A stretch of DNA of 64,000 bases from Faeciplasma sp900553675 (lineage in GTDB: Bacteria > Bacillota > Clostridia > Oscillospirales > Ruminococcaceae). The notes beneath the pieces were generated by a model. That model was not told the DNA's origin. It saw only the letters and a program-made list of their open reading frames with translations, and ran no database searches. Position 1 is the stretch's first letter; each line of letters begins with the position of its first letter. Location: positions 1 to 64,000 of the forward strand of contig CAUAFG010000014.1 of the NCBI GenBank assembly GCA_958428235.1, in the 5' to 3' direction. Positions 33,958 to 42,016 of this stretch are shown piece after piece. The translations under genes and the position numbers were made by a program.

Positions 33958-35158
33958 TCACTTTTCGACAAGCCCAAGCAAAATTCTGCTCTCGCGCAGG
34001 GTGGGGCTTTGGTCGTAGTCGTATTCAATTGTCTGGATGTTTATGTCCTTATATCTATCCTTTAAGCTGCGCAGGATTCCTCTTTCGCAGACATGGCTTA
34101 CAAGGCAGCCGAACGGGTGGACAATAAGCACGTTTTTGCAGCCATTTTCAATCGCCTGAACCACCTCGGCAGCAATCAGCCAACCGTCGCCGTTGGTGCA
34201 GAAGCTTGAAATTATGCCGTCAGCCTTTTTTCTGAGCTCCGAAAAGGAGTAGTCGGTTTCATATCCTTGTGCACGAACGGCTTTAAGCATTTCAAGCTGA
34301 AGCTTTTCCATAATTCTGATGACAAAATCAAAGACTCTCGCCGCAGCCTTGCTTTTGTGCTGTAGCATAAACGAGGTTTTTTCGCTGTCCGCGACGTATA
34401 TTATATAGTTGGCAAACCCGCCGAAGTAAACCTCGCAGCCGTTGTCTGCAAGATACTTTTCCAGCTTATGGTTTCCCAGCGAGGAATACTTAATATATCT
34501 CGCCGACGACGCCGACCCGCTTCTTTTTCACGTCCGATACTTTAACTTTTTTAAAGGCTTTGATGATTTCTGAATACATCTCGGCGCGCTTGACCTTGCC
34601 CGACTTTATTGCATTGCAAGCGTACTCCTCGGCTTTTTTGTAGACCTTATCTGTCTCGCCCGAAATAATCTCATAAGGCTTTGTCTGCTGGTACAAAAGC
34701 ATCATCAGGTCGCCAACGCACACCGCAGCCGCTGCGTTTTTTACAAGCTTAGGCGTGATTTTAAAGCCCGGGTGCCGCTCCTGTCCCCTGAAATTAAGAG
34801 ATATTACCGGAGCATTATACCCCAGCTTTTCAAGAGTTTCAATAAGCAGATTGTAGATGTTACCGGCACGGCAGGCTCCACCCGCCTGAGGCTCCATAAA
34901 GGCAAGAGAGTGGCAGTCACCGCCGTTTTTGCGAATCGTCTCCAAAACCTGACCGACAATCAGAACGGTGGGGTAGCAGTAATCCGAGCTTATGTATCTT
35001 AAAGCCTCGTATTTAGAGGGCGGCTCGTTGCTGTGCATGATGTCAATTTTGTAGCCCGAGGCTTCAAAGGCGGCTTTTAAAAACTCAGAGTGATATTCCA
35101 GCATCTGCGGAAGCATTATTGTTCTGTTTTTTCTGTCCGACTTGGTGAATTTAACCAT
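33958..35158 (-). pseudogene. 2-hydroxyacyl-CoA dehydratase-like gene broken by a frameshift
   Basis: Two adjoining frames together encode one protein of about 400 residues. The first (35158-34490) gives 222 residues with SSDYCYPTVLIVGQV and PQAGGACRAGNIYNLL, and stops right after VGVVGEIY. The second frame, open from about 34497 to 33958, continues as IKYSSLGNHKLEKYLADNG and ends with LVEK. A lost AT in a short AT repeat at about 34493-34498 restores one frame. The protein resembles the B-subunit-like part of 2-hydroxyglutaryl-CoA dehydratase/activase proteins (COG3581 type), which often bind iron-sulfur clusters. The matching activase part is not nearby. True decay or a sequencing error are both possible. 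Confidence 0.75.
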
Positions 35159-35193
35159 AATATTTGCCCAGAGCTTTCGTTGTTGATAGTTTA

Positions 35194-35221
35194 ATTATAG
35201 CATTTATGCTAAAAATGTCAA
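35194..35221 (-). promoter_or_regulatory. Promoter with a palindrome in the spacer
   Basis: On the minus strand TTGACA (35216-35221) and TATAAT (35194-35199) are 16 bp apart. The spacer and -10 hold the 14 bp palindrome TAGCATTTATGCTA (35198-35211), a possible operator. It drives the dehydratase-like gene. Confidence 0.7.
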
Positions 35222-35240
35222 CCAAAAAATCGGCGCAGCG

Positions 35241-35420
35241 TTATTTCACTGTGCCGATTCCGTCAACAATAGCTCTCATTTCGCGCTTTGAAGAAACGCC
35301 CTTCGCCTTTTGTATGATACTTTGTTTTTCGGCTTCAGACATTCCCTCAAACCGCTTCATGGCGGACTCGTTCTGAGAAAGTGCCATGCCTAAGCCAAGC
35401 GGCAAATCCCGTTGATTCAT
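35241..35420 (-). CDS. Small conserved-looking protein, 59 residues
   Basis: This short gene is accepted because a perfect ribosome site (GGAGGTGATTATA) directly precedes the ATG at 35420, while the longer open frame upstream has none. The product starts MNQRDLPLGLGMALSQNES, has a mid-part AMKRFEGMSEAEKQSIIQKA and ends in AIVDGIGTVK. It looks helical and soluble, with no signal or membrane helix. I do not recognise a named family. It is divergent from the ECF sigma gene, sharing a 150 bp intergenic region. Confidence 0.72.
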   Translation of the reverse strand: MNQRDLPLGLGMALSQNESAMKRFEGMSEAEKQSIIQKAKGVSSKREMRAIVDGIGTVK

Positions 35421-35484
35421 TATAATCACCTCCGTGGATATTGTCTGCAAAAGGAGGAAAATCATACTCGCCGCGCCGTAAATC

Positions 35485-35513
35485 TTGATAAAAACATAAA
35501 ATAATGCTACAAT
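35485..35513 (+). promoter_or_regulatory. Promoter of the sigma/anti-sigma operon
   Basis: TTGATA (35485-35490) and TACAAT (35508-35513) are 17 bp apart on the plus strand. It looks like a housekeeping promoter rather than an ECF type. Confidence 0.65.
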
Positions 35514-35570
35514 ATCTGTAACGTTTTGCCCGCAGAACCGTCTAATAGTGAGAAAGCAAAAAAGAGGGTG

Positions 35571-36074
35571 ATGACATTGAGCGATTTCGAGGTGATTTAC
35601 CGTACCCACGCAAAAACCGTATATTACTATCTTATGAGCCTTTGTCATGACGAAGCGCTTTCCGAGGAGCTTGCGCAGGAGACTATGTTTCGCGCGGTAA
35701 TGAACATTTCATCCCTGCGGGACGATTCTAAGGCTCTGGCATGGCTGTGTCAGATAGCAAAGAATCTCTATTTTGAGCATCTCAAAAAGCGAAAAAGACT
35801 GGTAAGCCTTGACGACAGCCCCGGCAGCGCACCCTTCTCGCAGGAGGACATAGCTGGCAGCCTTGAAAAAAAGGACGCCGCCGGAAGAATCTTAGCAATA
35901 GCCATAGCTCTCGACGAGCCGTATCGTGAGGTATTCCTCGTGCACGCCATATCCGAGCTTTCACTTAAGGACATCTCGCTCAGATTCGGCAAAAGCGAAA
36001 GCTGGGCAAGGGTTACATACTATCGCGCAAAGGCAAAGATAATATCACAGATGGAGGATGAATCAGATGATTGA
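35571..36074 (+). CDS. ECF-type RNA polymerase sigma factor
   Basis: This is a sigma-70-family ECF protein of about 167 residues. Region 2 lies at about residues 5-70 (ALSEELAQETMFRAVMNI and AWLCQIAKNLYFEHLKK), and region 4 at about 105-160 (YREVFLVHAISELSLKDISLRFGKSESWARVTYYRAK). A start at ATG 35571 or TTG 35577 is likely; both follow AGAGGG, and the longer frame from 35526 lacks a ribosome site. It overlaps the anti-sigma gene by 8 bp, a standard paired arrangement. The signal it answers to is unknown. Confidence 0.9.
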   Translation: MTLSDFEVIYRTHAKTVYYYLMSLCHDEALSEELAQETMFRAVMNISSLRDDSKALAWLCQIAKNLYFEHLKKRKRLVSLDDSPGSAPFSQEDIAGSLEKKDAAGRILAIAIALDEPYREVFLVHAISELSLKDISLRFGKSESWARVTYYRAKAKIISQMEDESDD

Positions 36075-36723
36075 TTGTAATGTTATCGCGGATTTAATCC
36101 CGCTTTATATAGACGATACCTGCTCGCAAGAGTCGGCAGAGCTTGTTGAGGAGCATATTAAAACCTGCAAGGACTGCACAAAACTTTTGGAGACAATGTG
36201 TTCTGATGAGATAAGACTAAAGGAAAAAGCCCCGAAGCTCGAAAGCAACAGGCTTTTTAAAAGCGTGCGCAAGAGCCTTCTGATTGTAATGCTGTCGCTG
36301 TGTGTTATGGCTGCAAGCTATTGCTTTAATTACTTCGGCTTATATTATTTTAGACATTCTTTGGAGCTTTTATTTACTGTTATGTATATAGCTGCATGGA
36401 TGATATTAACAGTACACGTAAAAGAGATTATCCCGCTGATAGGAGTCAACCTAGCATTTGGTATGTTTACATTATTGATTGACGTCTTCCACTTTACACG
36501 TCGTTTTTTACTTATTAGCGGCATTATTAATGCAAATCAATATGTTAAATACTTCATTAATGGACCCACACCGCCCATCTTTTACATGATAAGCGTACCT
36601 TATGGCGGAGCTTCATTCTTAGGCAATTGGACATGGGTCTATGTAGTCTCAACTATAGCGTCGCTTGCTGTAGTCATATACAGCATTATCAGCCTGAAAA
36701 ACTGGAAGAAGTACCGCTCATAG
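36067..36723 (+). CDS. Membrane anti-sigma factor with zinc-finger domain
   Basis: This 218-residue protein starts with a zinc-binding anti-sigma domain (zf-HC2 type): CNVIADLIPLYIDDTCS followed by HIKTCKDCTKLL, in which the His and CxxC residues would bind zinc and hold the sigma factor. Hydrophobic helices follow (about 77-95, 98-118, 125-145, 175-190 and 195-212), so it sits in the membrane. The chosen ATG at 36067 has GGAGG about 9 bp upstream. It pairs with the ECF sigma factor encoded just before it. Confidence 0.88.
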   Translation: MIDCNVIADLIPLYIDDTCSQESAELVEEHIKTCKDCTKLLETMCSDEIRLKEKAPKLESNRLFKSVRKSLLIVMLSLCVMAASYCFNYFGLYYFRHSLELLFTVMYIAAWMILTVHVKEIIPLIGVNLAFGMFTLLIDVFHFTRRFLLISGIINANQYVKYFINGPTPPIFYMISVPYGGASFLGNWTWVYVVSTIASLAVVIYSIISLKNWKKYRS

Positions 36724-36741
36724 CGATATCCACCGCACAAA

Positions 36742-36784
36742 GGGGTACGATTCTACAGCGTAAAAAACCGTACTATCGTACCCC
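36742..36784 (+). repeat. GTACGAT palindromic repeat, copy 1
   Basis: This is a 43 bp unit: GGGGTACGAT and its complement ATCGTACCCC (10 bp perfect arms) flank an inner TACAGCGTAAAAAACCGTACT. It is followed 12 bp later by copy 2 in the same direction. Confidence 0.88.
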
Positions 36785-36796
36785 CTAAGTGATAAA

Positions 36797-36838
36797 GGGT
36801 ACGATTCTGCCGAGTAGAAAAACCGTACTATCGTACCC
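36797..36838 (+). repeat. GTACGAT palindromic repeat, copy 2
   Basis: This is a 42 bp unit with GGGTACGAT/ATCGTACCC arms. The inner part GCCGAGTAGAAAAACC differs from copy 1 in a few bases and is one base longer, while the ACCGTACT part is the same. Confidence 0.88.
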
Positions 36839-37029
36839 CTTATACTAATAGATAAGTATTAACAAGATTACTGACAAAAGAAAAAATATAATCAAGCATG
36901 AACGACCTGAAAAGCCATAGTTTACAATGATTATATGATTATTTGATTATATAATAGTATTATCAGGATATTTCTGAATACTGTTTTGCGATTATTTATG
37001 AAGGAAAATAGTTGTTACCATTATTTAGG

Positions 37030-37073
37030 GGGGTACGATAGTACGGTTTTTTCACGCTGTATAATCGTACCCC
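37030..37073 (-). repeat. GTACGAT palindromic repeat, copy 3 (inverted)
   Basis: This is a 44 bp unit in the opposite direction. Read on the minus strand it has GGGGTACGAT, then TATACAGCGTGAAAAAACC, then ATCGTACCCC, nearly matching copy 1. It ends 13 bp beyond the pyk stop and could fold in the pyk mRNA tail, but no T-run follows. Confidence 0.88.
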
Positions 37074-37086
37074 ACTACAATCGCTG

Positions 37087-38502
37087 TCAGGCAATAGTTT
37101 CAACCTTGATAAGATTAGTGTTGCCCGAAATGCCGTTGGTCATTCCGCCGGTAACCACCATCTTTTCGCCCTTGTTCAGCGAGAACACCTGCTTTGCCGT
37201 GCGCTTTGCCTGATAGAACAAAACGTCGGTGGAGTCGTAGGTGTCGCAGAGGTAGGGGGTAACTCCCCACGAAAGCGAAAGCTTGTATCTGGTCTTGTCG
37301 CTGGTGGTAAGACCCAGTATGTCCACCGGAGGACGGAACCGCGATACCATTCTTGCTGTGCCGCCCGAAAGCGAGCAGACCGCAATTGCCTTGGCGTCAA
37401 CGTCTATAGCCATGCCGCAGGTGGCATGAGAGATAGCGTCCACGGTGTTTTTAATCTTGAACTCTGCGCTGCGGAAGCGCTTTGCATAGTCAATGCCGTT
37501 TTCGGTGGCTTCCGCGATTTTAGCCATGGTTTTAAGTGCAAGTACGGGGTATTTGCCTGCCGCAGTCTCGCCCGAAAGCATTATAGCGCTTGTGCCGTCG
37601 TAGATGGCGTTTGCAACGTCTGAGGTCTCCGCTCTGGTTGGGCGGGGATTGTGTATCATGGATTCCAGCATTTCGGTTGCCGTGATCACGCGCTTGCCCA
37701 AAAGTCGGCACTTTGTTATAAGATCTTTCTGGATTGCGGGCAGCTTTTCAAAGGATATCTCAACGCCCAAGTCGCCCCTGCCGATCATAATGCCGTCGCA
37801 CTCCTGACAGATTTCCTCAATGTTGTCAATGCCCGCCTGATTCTCAATTTTGGCGATAAGGTCGATATCGTCGCCGCCGTTTTCGTGCAAAAAACCCTTG
37901 ATATCAAGCATATCCTGTCTGCAAGATACAAACGAGCAGGCGATAAAATCAACGCCGTTTTCGATTCCGAACTTAAGGTCGGATTTGTCCTGCTCGCTCA
38001 GATATTTCTGCTTTAAAAGCTTGGTGGGAAAGCTCATGGACTTGTTGTTTGAAAGCTCTCCGCCCTCTAAAACAACTGTCTCGACTTTAACACCGTCGGT
38101 CGACGTTACCTCGAATTTCAGAAGACCGTTGTTTAAAAGGATTATATCGCCCTTTTCAAGGTCGTTTGCAAGACCCTTGTAGTTGACAGATACTGCCTGC
38201 TGATTGCCGGTAATATCCTCGGTGGTGAAGGTAAAGCAGTCGCCGGGATTCAAAAAGATTTTTCCGTTTTCAAAGGCTCTTATTCTGTATTCGGGACCTT
38301 TGGTGTCAAGCATTATTCCAATCGGAAGGTCAAGTTCGGTGCGCAGCTTTTTCAAAGTGTTTATTTTTTCGAGATGTTCCGGCTGGGTGCCGTGTGAAAA
38401 GTTGAGCCGCGCGACGTTCATTCCGGCTGTCATCATCTCGCGAAGGGTGGCTTCGTCTGAGCAGGAGGGACCTATTGTGCAGATAATTTTGGTTTTTCTC
38501 AT
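37087..38502 (-). CDS. pyk: Pyruvate kinase
   Basis: This 471-residue glycolytic enzyme turns phosphoenolpyruvate and ADP into pyruvate and ATP. It shows RKTKIICTIGPS at the start, NFSHGTQPEH, MLDTKGPEYR, and the signature IIAKIENQAG-type segment (DLIAKIENQAGIDNIEEI) with the catalytic lysine. MIGRGDLGVEI and TATEMLESM follow. Length fits the short form without the extra C-terminal PEP-binding domain. It has its own promoter with a 14 bp palindrome in the spacer and is followed by a GTACGAT repeat. Confidence 0.97.
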   Translation of the reverse strand: MRKTKIICTIGPSCSDEATLREMMTAGMNVARLNFSHGTQPEHLEKINTLKKLRTELDLPIGIMLDTKGPEYRIRAFENGKIFLNPGDCFTFTTEDITGNQQAVSVNYKGLANDLEKGDIILLNNGLLKFEVTSTDGVKVETVVLEGGELSNNKSMSFPTKLLKQKYLSEQDKSDLKFGIENGVDFIACSFVSCRQDMLDIKGFLHENGGDDIDLIAKIENQAGIDNIEEICQECDGIMIGRGDLGVEISFEKLPAIQKDLITKCRLLGKRVITATEMLESMIHNPRPTRAETSDVANAIYDGTSAIMLSGETAAGKYPVLALKTMAKIAEATENGIDYAKRFRSAEFKIKNTVDAISHATCGMAIDVDAKAIAVCSLSGGTARMVSRFRPPVDILGLTTSDKTRYKLSLSWGVTPYLCDTYDSTDVLFYQAKRTAKQVFSLNKGEKMVVTGGMTNGISGNTNLIKVETIA

Positions 38503-38537
38503 AATAAAAATTCCTTTCGGCGTATTTTCTTGTTTCC

Positions 38538-38566
38538 ATTATAGCAGATATCTGCTCGGTTTTCAA
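38538..38566 (-). promoter_or_regulatory. pyk promoter with palindromic spacer
   Basis: On the minus strand TTGAAA (38561-38566) and TATAAT (38538-38543) are 17 bp apart. The perfect palindrome AGCAGATATCTGCT (38543-38556) lies in the spacer and touches the -10, a good place for a repressor. Confidence 0.78.
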
Positions 38567-38586
38567 GAACAGATTGTAAAATAAAA

Positions 38587-38624
38587 GAAAAATCCTTGCC
38601 ATGCTCATCACATAACAAGGACTT
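38587..38624 (-). terminator. Terminator after the M42 peptidase gene
   Basis: On the minus strand GTCCTTG pairs with CAAGGA(T) around a 17-nt loop, followed by TTTTTCTTTT. Confidence 0.7.
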
Positions 38625-38629
38625 TAAAA

Positions 38630-39676
38630 TTATACGTTGAGATATCCCTTTAAGACCTTAAGCGTGTTCAGAACGCCGTCGATATGGCTGCGCTCATAGC
38701 CGTGGCTGGCGTAAACGCCGGAGCCGATAAGACCGTGGCGGATATCGTACCCCGCGCGCAAAGTTGCCTCGACGTCCGAGCCGTAGTAGGGGTAAACGTC
38801 AACCGCGTATTCCGCGCCCTCGCGCTTGGCAGCGTCGATAAGCTTGCCCACAACACTGTAGCTGTAGGGTCCGCCCGAGTCCTTTGCGCAGATGGAAACC
38901 GTGCGCTCGGTGCATTCAAGACCGTCCCCAACGCAGCCCATATCAACGCTTATAGCCTCGGTAACTCCGGCAGGAACAGAAGCCGAGCCGCCGTGTCCTA
39001 CCTCCTCGTAAACGGTGATATGAACGTAAACCCTGCGTGCAAGGCTGATATTGTTGTCTTTGAGATACTTTGCAAAGCCTAAAAGTATTCCGACCGAAAG
39101 CTTGTCATCCAAAAATCTTGACTTGATATATCCCGATTCGGTTACCTTGGTTCGCGGCTCAAAGCATACTATGTCTCCGACCTCTATGCCAAGCTCTTTT
39201 ACCTCGCTTGCCGAGCTGACGTTTTCGTCTATTACAATTTCGGTGTTGACAAAGCTCCTCGAAGTGGAGGAATAGTCGCCGTTTACGTGTACGCTTGCGT
39301 TGCAGAGCTGCAAAGTACCCTCGTAAACCTTGCCGCCCCTTGTGTATATGCGGACATTCTCCGTCTCGCCGTTGTTGGCGTTCATGCCGCCCAAGGCTGA
39401 TATCTTAAGCCGTCCGTTTCCCTTTATCTGTGAGACCATGCCGCCCAGAGTGTCGGTATGTGCCTCTAAAAGCAGAGCGTCGCTGTCGTCGTCCCCGAAA
39501 AGGTCTATTAAAACTCCGCCCTTGGCAGTGATAACAGCCGGAAAGCCCAGCTCTGAAAACTCGTTTTTAATCCACTGAGCCGCCTTATCTGTAAAGCCGG
39601 AGGGGGAGTCTATCGCCAGAAGCTCGCAGGTCTTTTCGACCGCAAATTCTGCGTATGATTTATCCATTGTTGACAT
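38630..39676 (-). CDS. M42-family glutamyl aminopeptidase-like metallopeptidase
   Basis: This 348-residue enzyme belongs to peptidase family M42 (TET/FrvX-type aminopeptidases), which use two metal ions and form large cytoplasmic shells. Metal and catalytic residues lie in LLEAHTDTLG (His, Asp), in the late VYEEVGHGG (Glu pair) and SVDMGCVGDG (Asp), and in VYASHGYERSH (His). KSRFLDDKLSVGILL is a usual segment carrying the bridging Asp. It likely trims peptides from protein turnover. It is transcribed separately from pyk. Confidence 0.9.
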   Translation of the reverse strand: MSTMDKSYAEFAVEKTCELLAIDSPSGFTDKAAQWIKNEFSELGFPAVITAKGGVLIDLFGDDDSDALLLEAHTDTLGGMVSQIKGNGRLKISALGGMNANNGETENVRIYTRGGKVYEGTLQLCNASVHVNGDYSSTSRSFVNTEIVIDENVSSASEVKELGIEVGDIVCFEPRTKVTESGYIKSRFLDDKLSVGILLGFAKYLKDNNISLARRVYVHITVYEEVGHGGSASVPAGVTEAISVDMGCVGDGLECTERTVSICAKDSGGPYSYSVVGKLIDAAKREGAEYAVDVYPYYGSDVEATLRAGYDIRHGLIGSGVYASHGYERSHIDGVLNTLKVLKGYLNV

Positions 39677-39702
39677 GGCAAATACTTCCTTTCAATATTG
39701 AT

Positions 39703-40839
39703 TTATTCGTCAGCCGAAGCCGGCTCATTATTCTTTTTTCCGATACGCTTTTCGGTGGCTTCTGCCAGAAGCGTCCTTATAACGGCGGTAAGAGGGATAA
39801 AGAAGATGATTCCCACCAGTCCCAAAAGCTTGCCGCCGACCAGTGCCGCAATCAGGGTCAGCAGGGGAGAAAGTCCAACCGAGCTTCCCACAACATGCGG
39901 GTATATAAACTGATTTTCAACAAACTGCACCACATTGTAAACGATTATGCACAAAATCACCTGCGAGGGGCTTACCAAAAGCGTCAGAAAAGCTCCGATA
40001 ACGCAGGCGGTAAACGCCCCGATATAGGGGATAAACGCGCACACCGCCGTCACTACAGCGACTAATGGGGCATAGGGCAGACGGAATATGCTGAAGAATA
40101 TAAACATCAGCACGCCCAGTATTATAGCCTCCACGCACTGACCGGAGAGAAATTTTGCATACGTTTCGCGGCTGAGCTGGGCGATATGCTCTAAAAGCTT
40201 TCTTGGCTTGGGCTTGCAGTAGGCGTCTAAAAGCTTGCTTATCTGGGCATGAAGCTCCTTTTTGCTGAGCAGAATGTATACCGCAATAATCACCGAGAAG
40301 CAGGCTGTAACAACGCCGTTTATTGTAGTTGAAGCCGCACCGATAACGGTGTCTAAAACAACGCCTGTTCCGCTTGCAATCTTCTCCAAAAGATTTTGCA
40401 TATCGGTGGTTTCAAACCATTCCGCAATGCCGGAGATGTCTATATTGTAGCTGCGGAATACCTCAACCCATGTGGGCCATCTGTTCTGAATCAGGCGGTA
40501 AAGGCTTTTAACGCTTGATACAATCTCAGGTCCCGTTATGGTAATCACCAAAGCCAGAACCGCAACAATTATCAAAAGCGTTGCGACTGTGCAAAACGCC
40601 GTTACCATCGAATCCTTTGGCTTGCGCTTTGCCTTTTTGAAGGCTTTTGCAAACAGCTTTTCCATGCCGGATATGGGGACGTTTAAAACAAATGCAAGCA
40701 TCAGTCCCGCGAATACCGGAGTGATAAGCCGGAATATTCCAACGGCGAAGTTGGCAACGGTATTAAGATTCTCCAGCCCGACAAACAGGACTACTCCGAA
40801 GGCTATAAGCAAAAGGGCTTCCTTAAAGGTCTTTTTCAC
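39703..40839 (-). CDS. AI-2E-family transporter (UPF0118/PerM type)
   Basis: This 378-residue membrane protein has about eight helices and the layout of the AI-2E/PerM family, with two N-terminal helices, a large soluble region (about 100-200) and the LPYAPLVAVVTAVCAFIPYIGAF and VVQFVENQFIYPHVVG segments in the second half. The family includes sodium/proton antiporters and putative signal exporters; function here is uncertain. The start codon is GTG at 40839 with AGGAG upstream. It is last in the membrane-lipid operon. Confidence 0.88.
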   Translation of the reverse strand: MKKTFKEALLLIAFGVVLFVGLENLNTVANFAVGIFRLITPVFAGLMLAFVLNVPISGMEKLFAKAFKKAKRKPKDSMVTAFCTVATLLIIVAVLALVITITGPEIVSSVKSLYRLIQNRWPTWVEVFRSYNIDISGIAEWFETTDMQNLLEKIASGTGVVLDTVIGAASTTINGVVTACFSVIIAVYILLSKKELHAQISKLLDAYCKPKPRKLLEHIAQLSRETYAKFLSGQCVEAIILGVLMFIFFSIFRLPYAPLVAVVTAVCAFIPYIGAFTACVIGAFLTLLVSPSQVILCIIVYNVVQFVENQFIYPHVVGSSVGLSPLLTLIAALVGGKLLGLVGIIFFIPLTAVIRTLLAEATEKRIGKKNNEPASADE

Positions 40840-40867
40840 ATTCCGTCAGCTCCTGTTCAGTCTGTGG

Positions 40868-42016
40868 TTACGAGCATAAAACAAGCTCTTTTTCTTTTTC
40901 TCCGACAAGCTTTTCCGCAAGGTCGCATATGTCCGAAGCGGCTTTGCTGTTGAGATATTTTTTCTGGCACAATACCATTTTATCACGGTTTTCGGATTTT
41001 TCAAGATAGTCCAACGCTTTTTTGATACTTTTTTCGGAGCATTTTGCAAATATGCTCATTCCGTGCTCCTCAAAGTATCTAAGATTTTTTGATTCACAGC
41101 CCGGAATAGGCGTTATGTGAATAATCGGTATACCCGCGCTGGCGGCTTCGGTGGAAGAAAGCCCGCCCGGCTTTGTCATAAATATTTCGCAGGCTTTCAT
41201 GTAAAGCGGCATTTTGTCGGTGAATCCCACAACAACGCAGTCCTGCGAAAATTCCTTTTCCATCCTTTCAAAAAGCCTTTTGTTGCTTCCGCAGATAATT
41301 ACCGGCTCGATATCATTGGCGCGGCGTATATCCCTCCACTTTAATATATACCTGACGATTTTTACAAGATTCCCCGAACCCATGCTTCCACCGGTTATCA
41401 GGATGTATCTTTTGAACTCGCACAGCCCAAGCTCCTTTTTAGCCTCGCTCTTGGAAATATCTTTCTTATACCCCGAAAGGGTGGGGATTCCGAGCGAGAA
41501 CATTCTGTCGTGCGGCACTCCAAAGCTTTCAAACTCGCCGCTAAGCTGGCTTGTCGGGATAATGTAAGCGTCGAGCTTAGTCTCCTCGATAAACGGTATG
41601 CAGGTGTAGTCGGTGGTGATAAACAGTGTCTTCGGACGCTCCCAGCCTTTGCGAGCCATAGTAGTCATCATCTCGGCAGGGAAGAGGTGGGGCATGATTA
41701 CGATATCATAGTGATGTTCGTCAAGATACTCCTTCAGAACCGCAGCCATCCGTCTGTTTGCAAAATAAATCGGAGAACGCCACGGAAGTCTGCGGTAAGC
41801 GTCTCCGATAAAGTAGACCAAACCGAAAGCCTTCGGCACTGTCTGCACCAGTTTTATATATGTATTATCTATTATTTTCGAGGTCTTTTCGCTTTTAAGG
41901 TTGTAGGGGTTCATCATTTCAACGTTGTGTCCGCGCCTTAAAAGCTCCTCTTTAACAGCATAGCCGGCGGCGTTATGCCCACCTCCGGTTCCGACTGACA
42001 GTATCAATGCATCCAT
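40868..42016 (-). CDS. MGDG-synthase-like glycosyltransferase (diacylglycerol glycosyltransferase)
   Basis: This 382-residue GT28-type enzyme resembles monogalactosyl/glucosyl-diacylglycerol synthases such as UgtP. The N-terminal SVGTGGGHNAAGYAVKEEL is the hallmark of the MGDG-synthase domain. The C-terminal half carries ITGGSMGSGN, the VVGFTDKMPLYMKACEIF segment and the nucleotide-sugar-binding KPGGLSSTEAASAGIP. It would add sugar to diacylglycerol at the inner membrane face, making glycolipid or a lipoteichoic acid anchor. Its start overlaps the plsY stop by 13 bp. Confidence 0.92.
   Translation of the reverse strand: MDALILSVGTGGGHNAAGYAVKEELLRRGHNVEMMNPYNLKSEKTSKIIDNTYIKLVQTVPKAFGLVYFIGDAYRRLPWRSPIYFANRRMAAVLKEYLDEHHYDIVIMPHLFPAEMMTTMARKGWERPKTLFITTDYTCIPFIEETKLDAYIIPTSQLSGEFESFGVPHDRMFSLGIPTLSGYKKDISKSEAKKELGLCEFKRYILITGGSMGSGNLVKIVRYILKWRDIRRANDIEPVIICGSNKRLFERMEKEFSQDCVVVGFTDKMPLYMKACEIFMTKPGGLSSTEAASAGIPIIHITPIPGCESKNLRYFEEHGMSIFAKCSEKSIKKALDYLEKSENRDKMVLCQKKYLNSKAASDICDLAEKLVGEKEKELVLCS

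Larger units (their letters stand above)
36724..37086. other. Gene-free region of 363 bp carrying palindromic repeats
   Basis: No gene is supported here. The region lies between the anti-sigma gene and the end of pyk, which converge. It holds three copies of a GTACGAT palindromic unit, two direct and one inverted, around an AT-rich core of about 190 bp (36841-37025) with no clear feature. Confidence 0.85.

Noticed and set aside
33958..34368. Stand-alone 136-residue gene
   Set aside because: Its frame is open further upstream and continues the 222-residue protein. It is the C-terminal part of a frameshifted gene.
35421..35648. Upstream 76-codon extension of the 59-residue protein
   Set aside because: The extension runs into the divergent promoter and sigma gene and has no ribosome site, while the short start has a perfect one.
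36742..37073. The three palindromic repeats as a CRISPR array
   Set aside because: Only three units, one of them inverted, with gaps of 12 and about 190 bp. No uniform spacers and no cas genes nearby.
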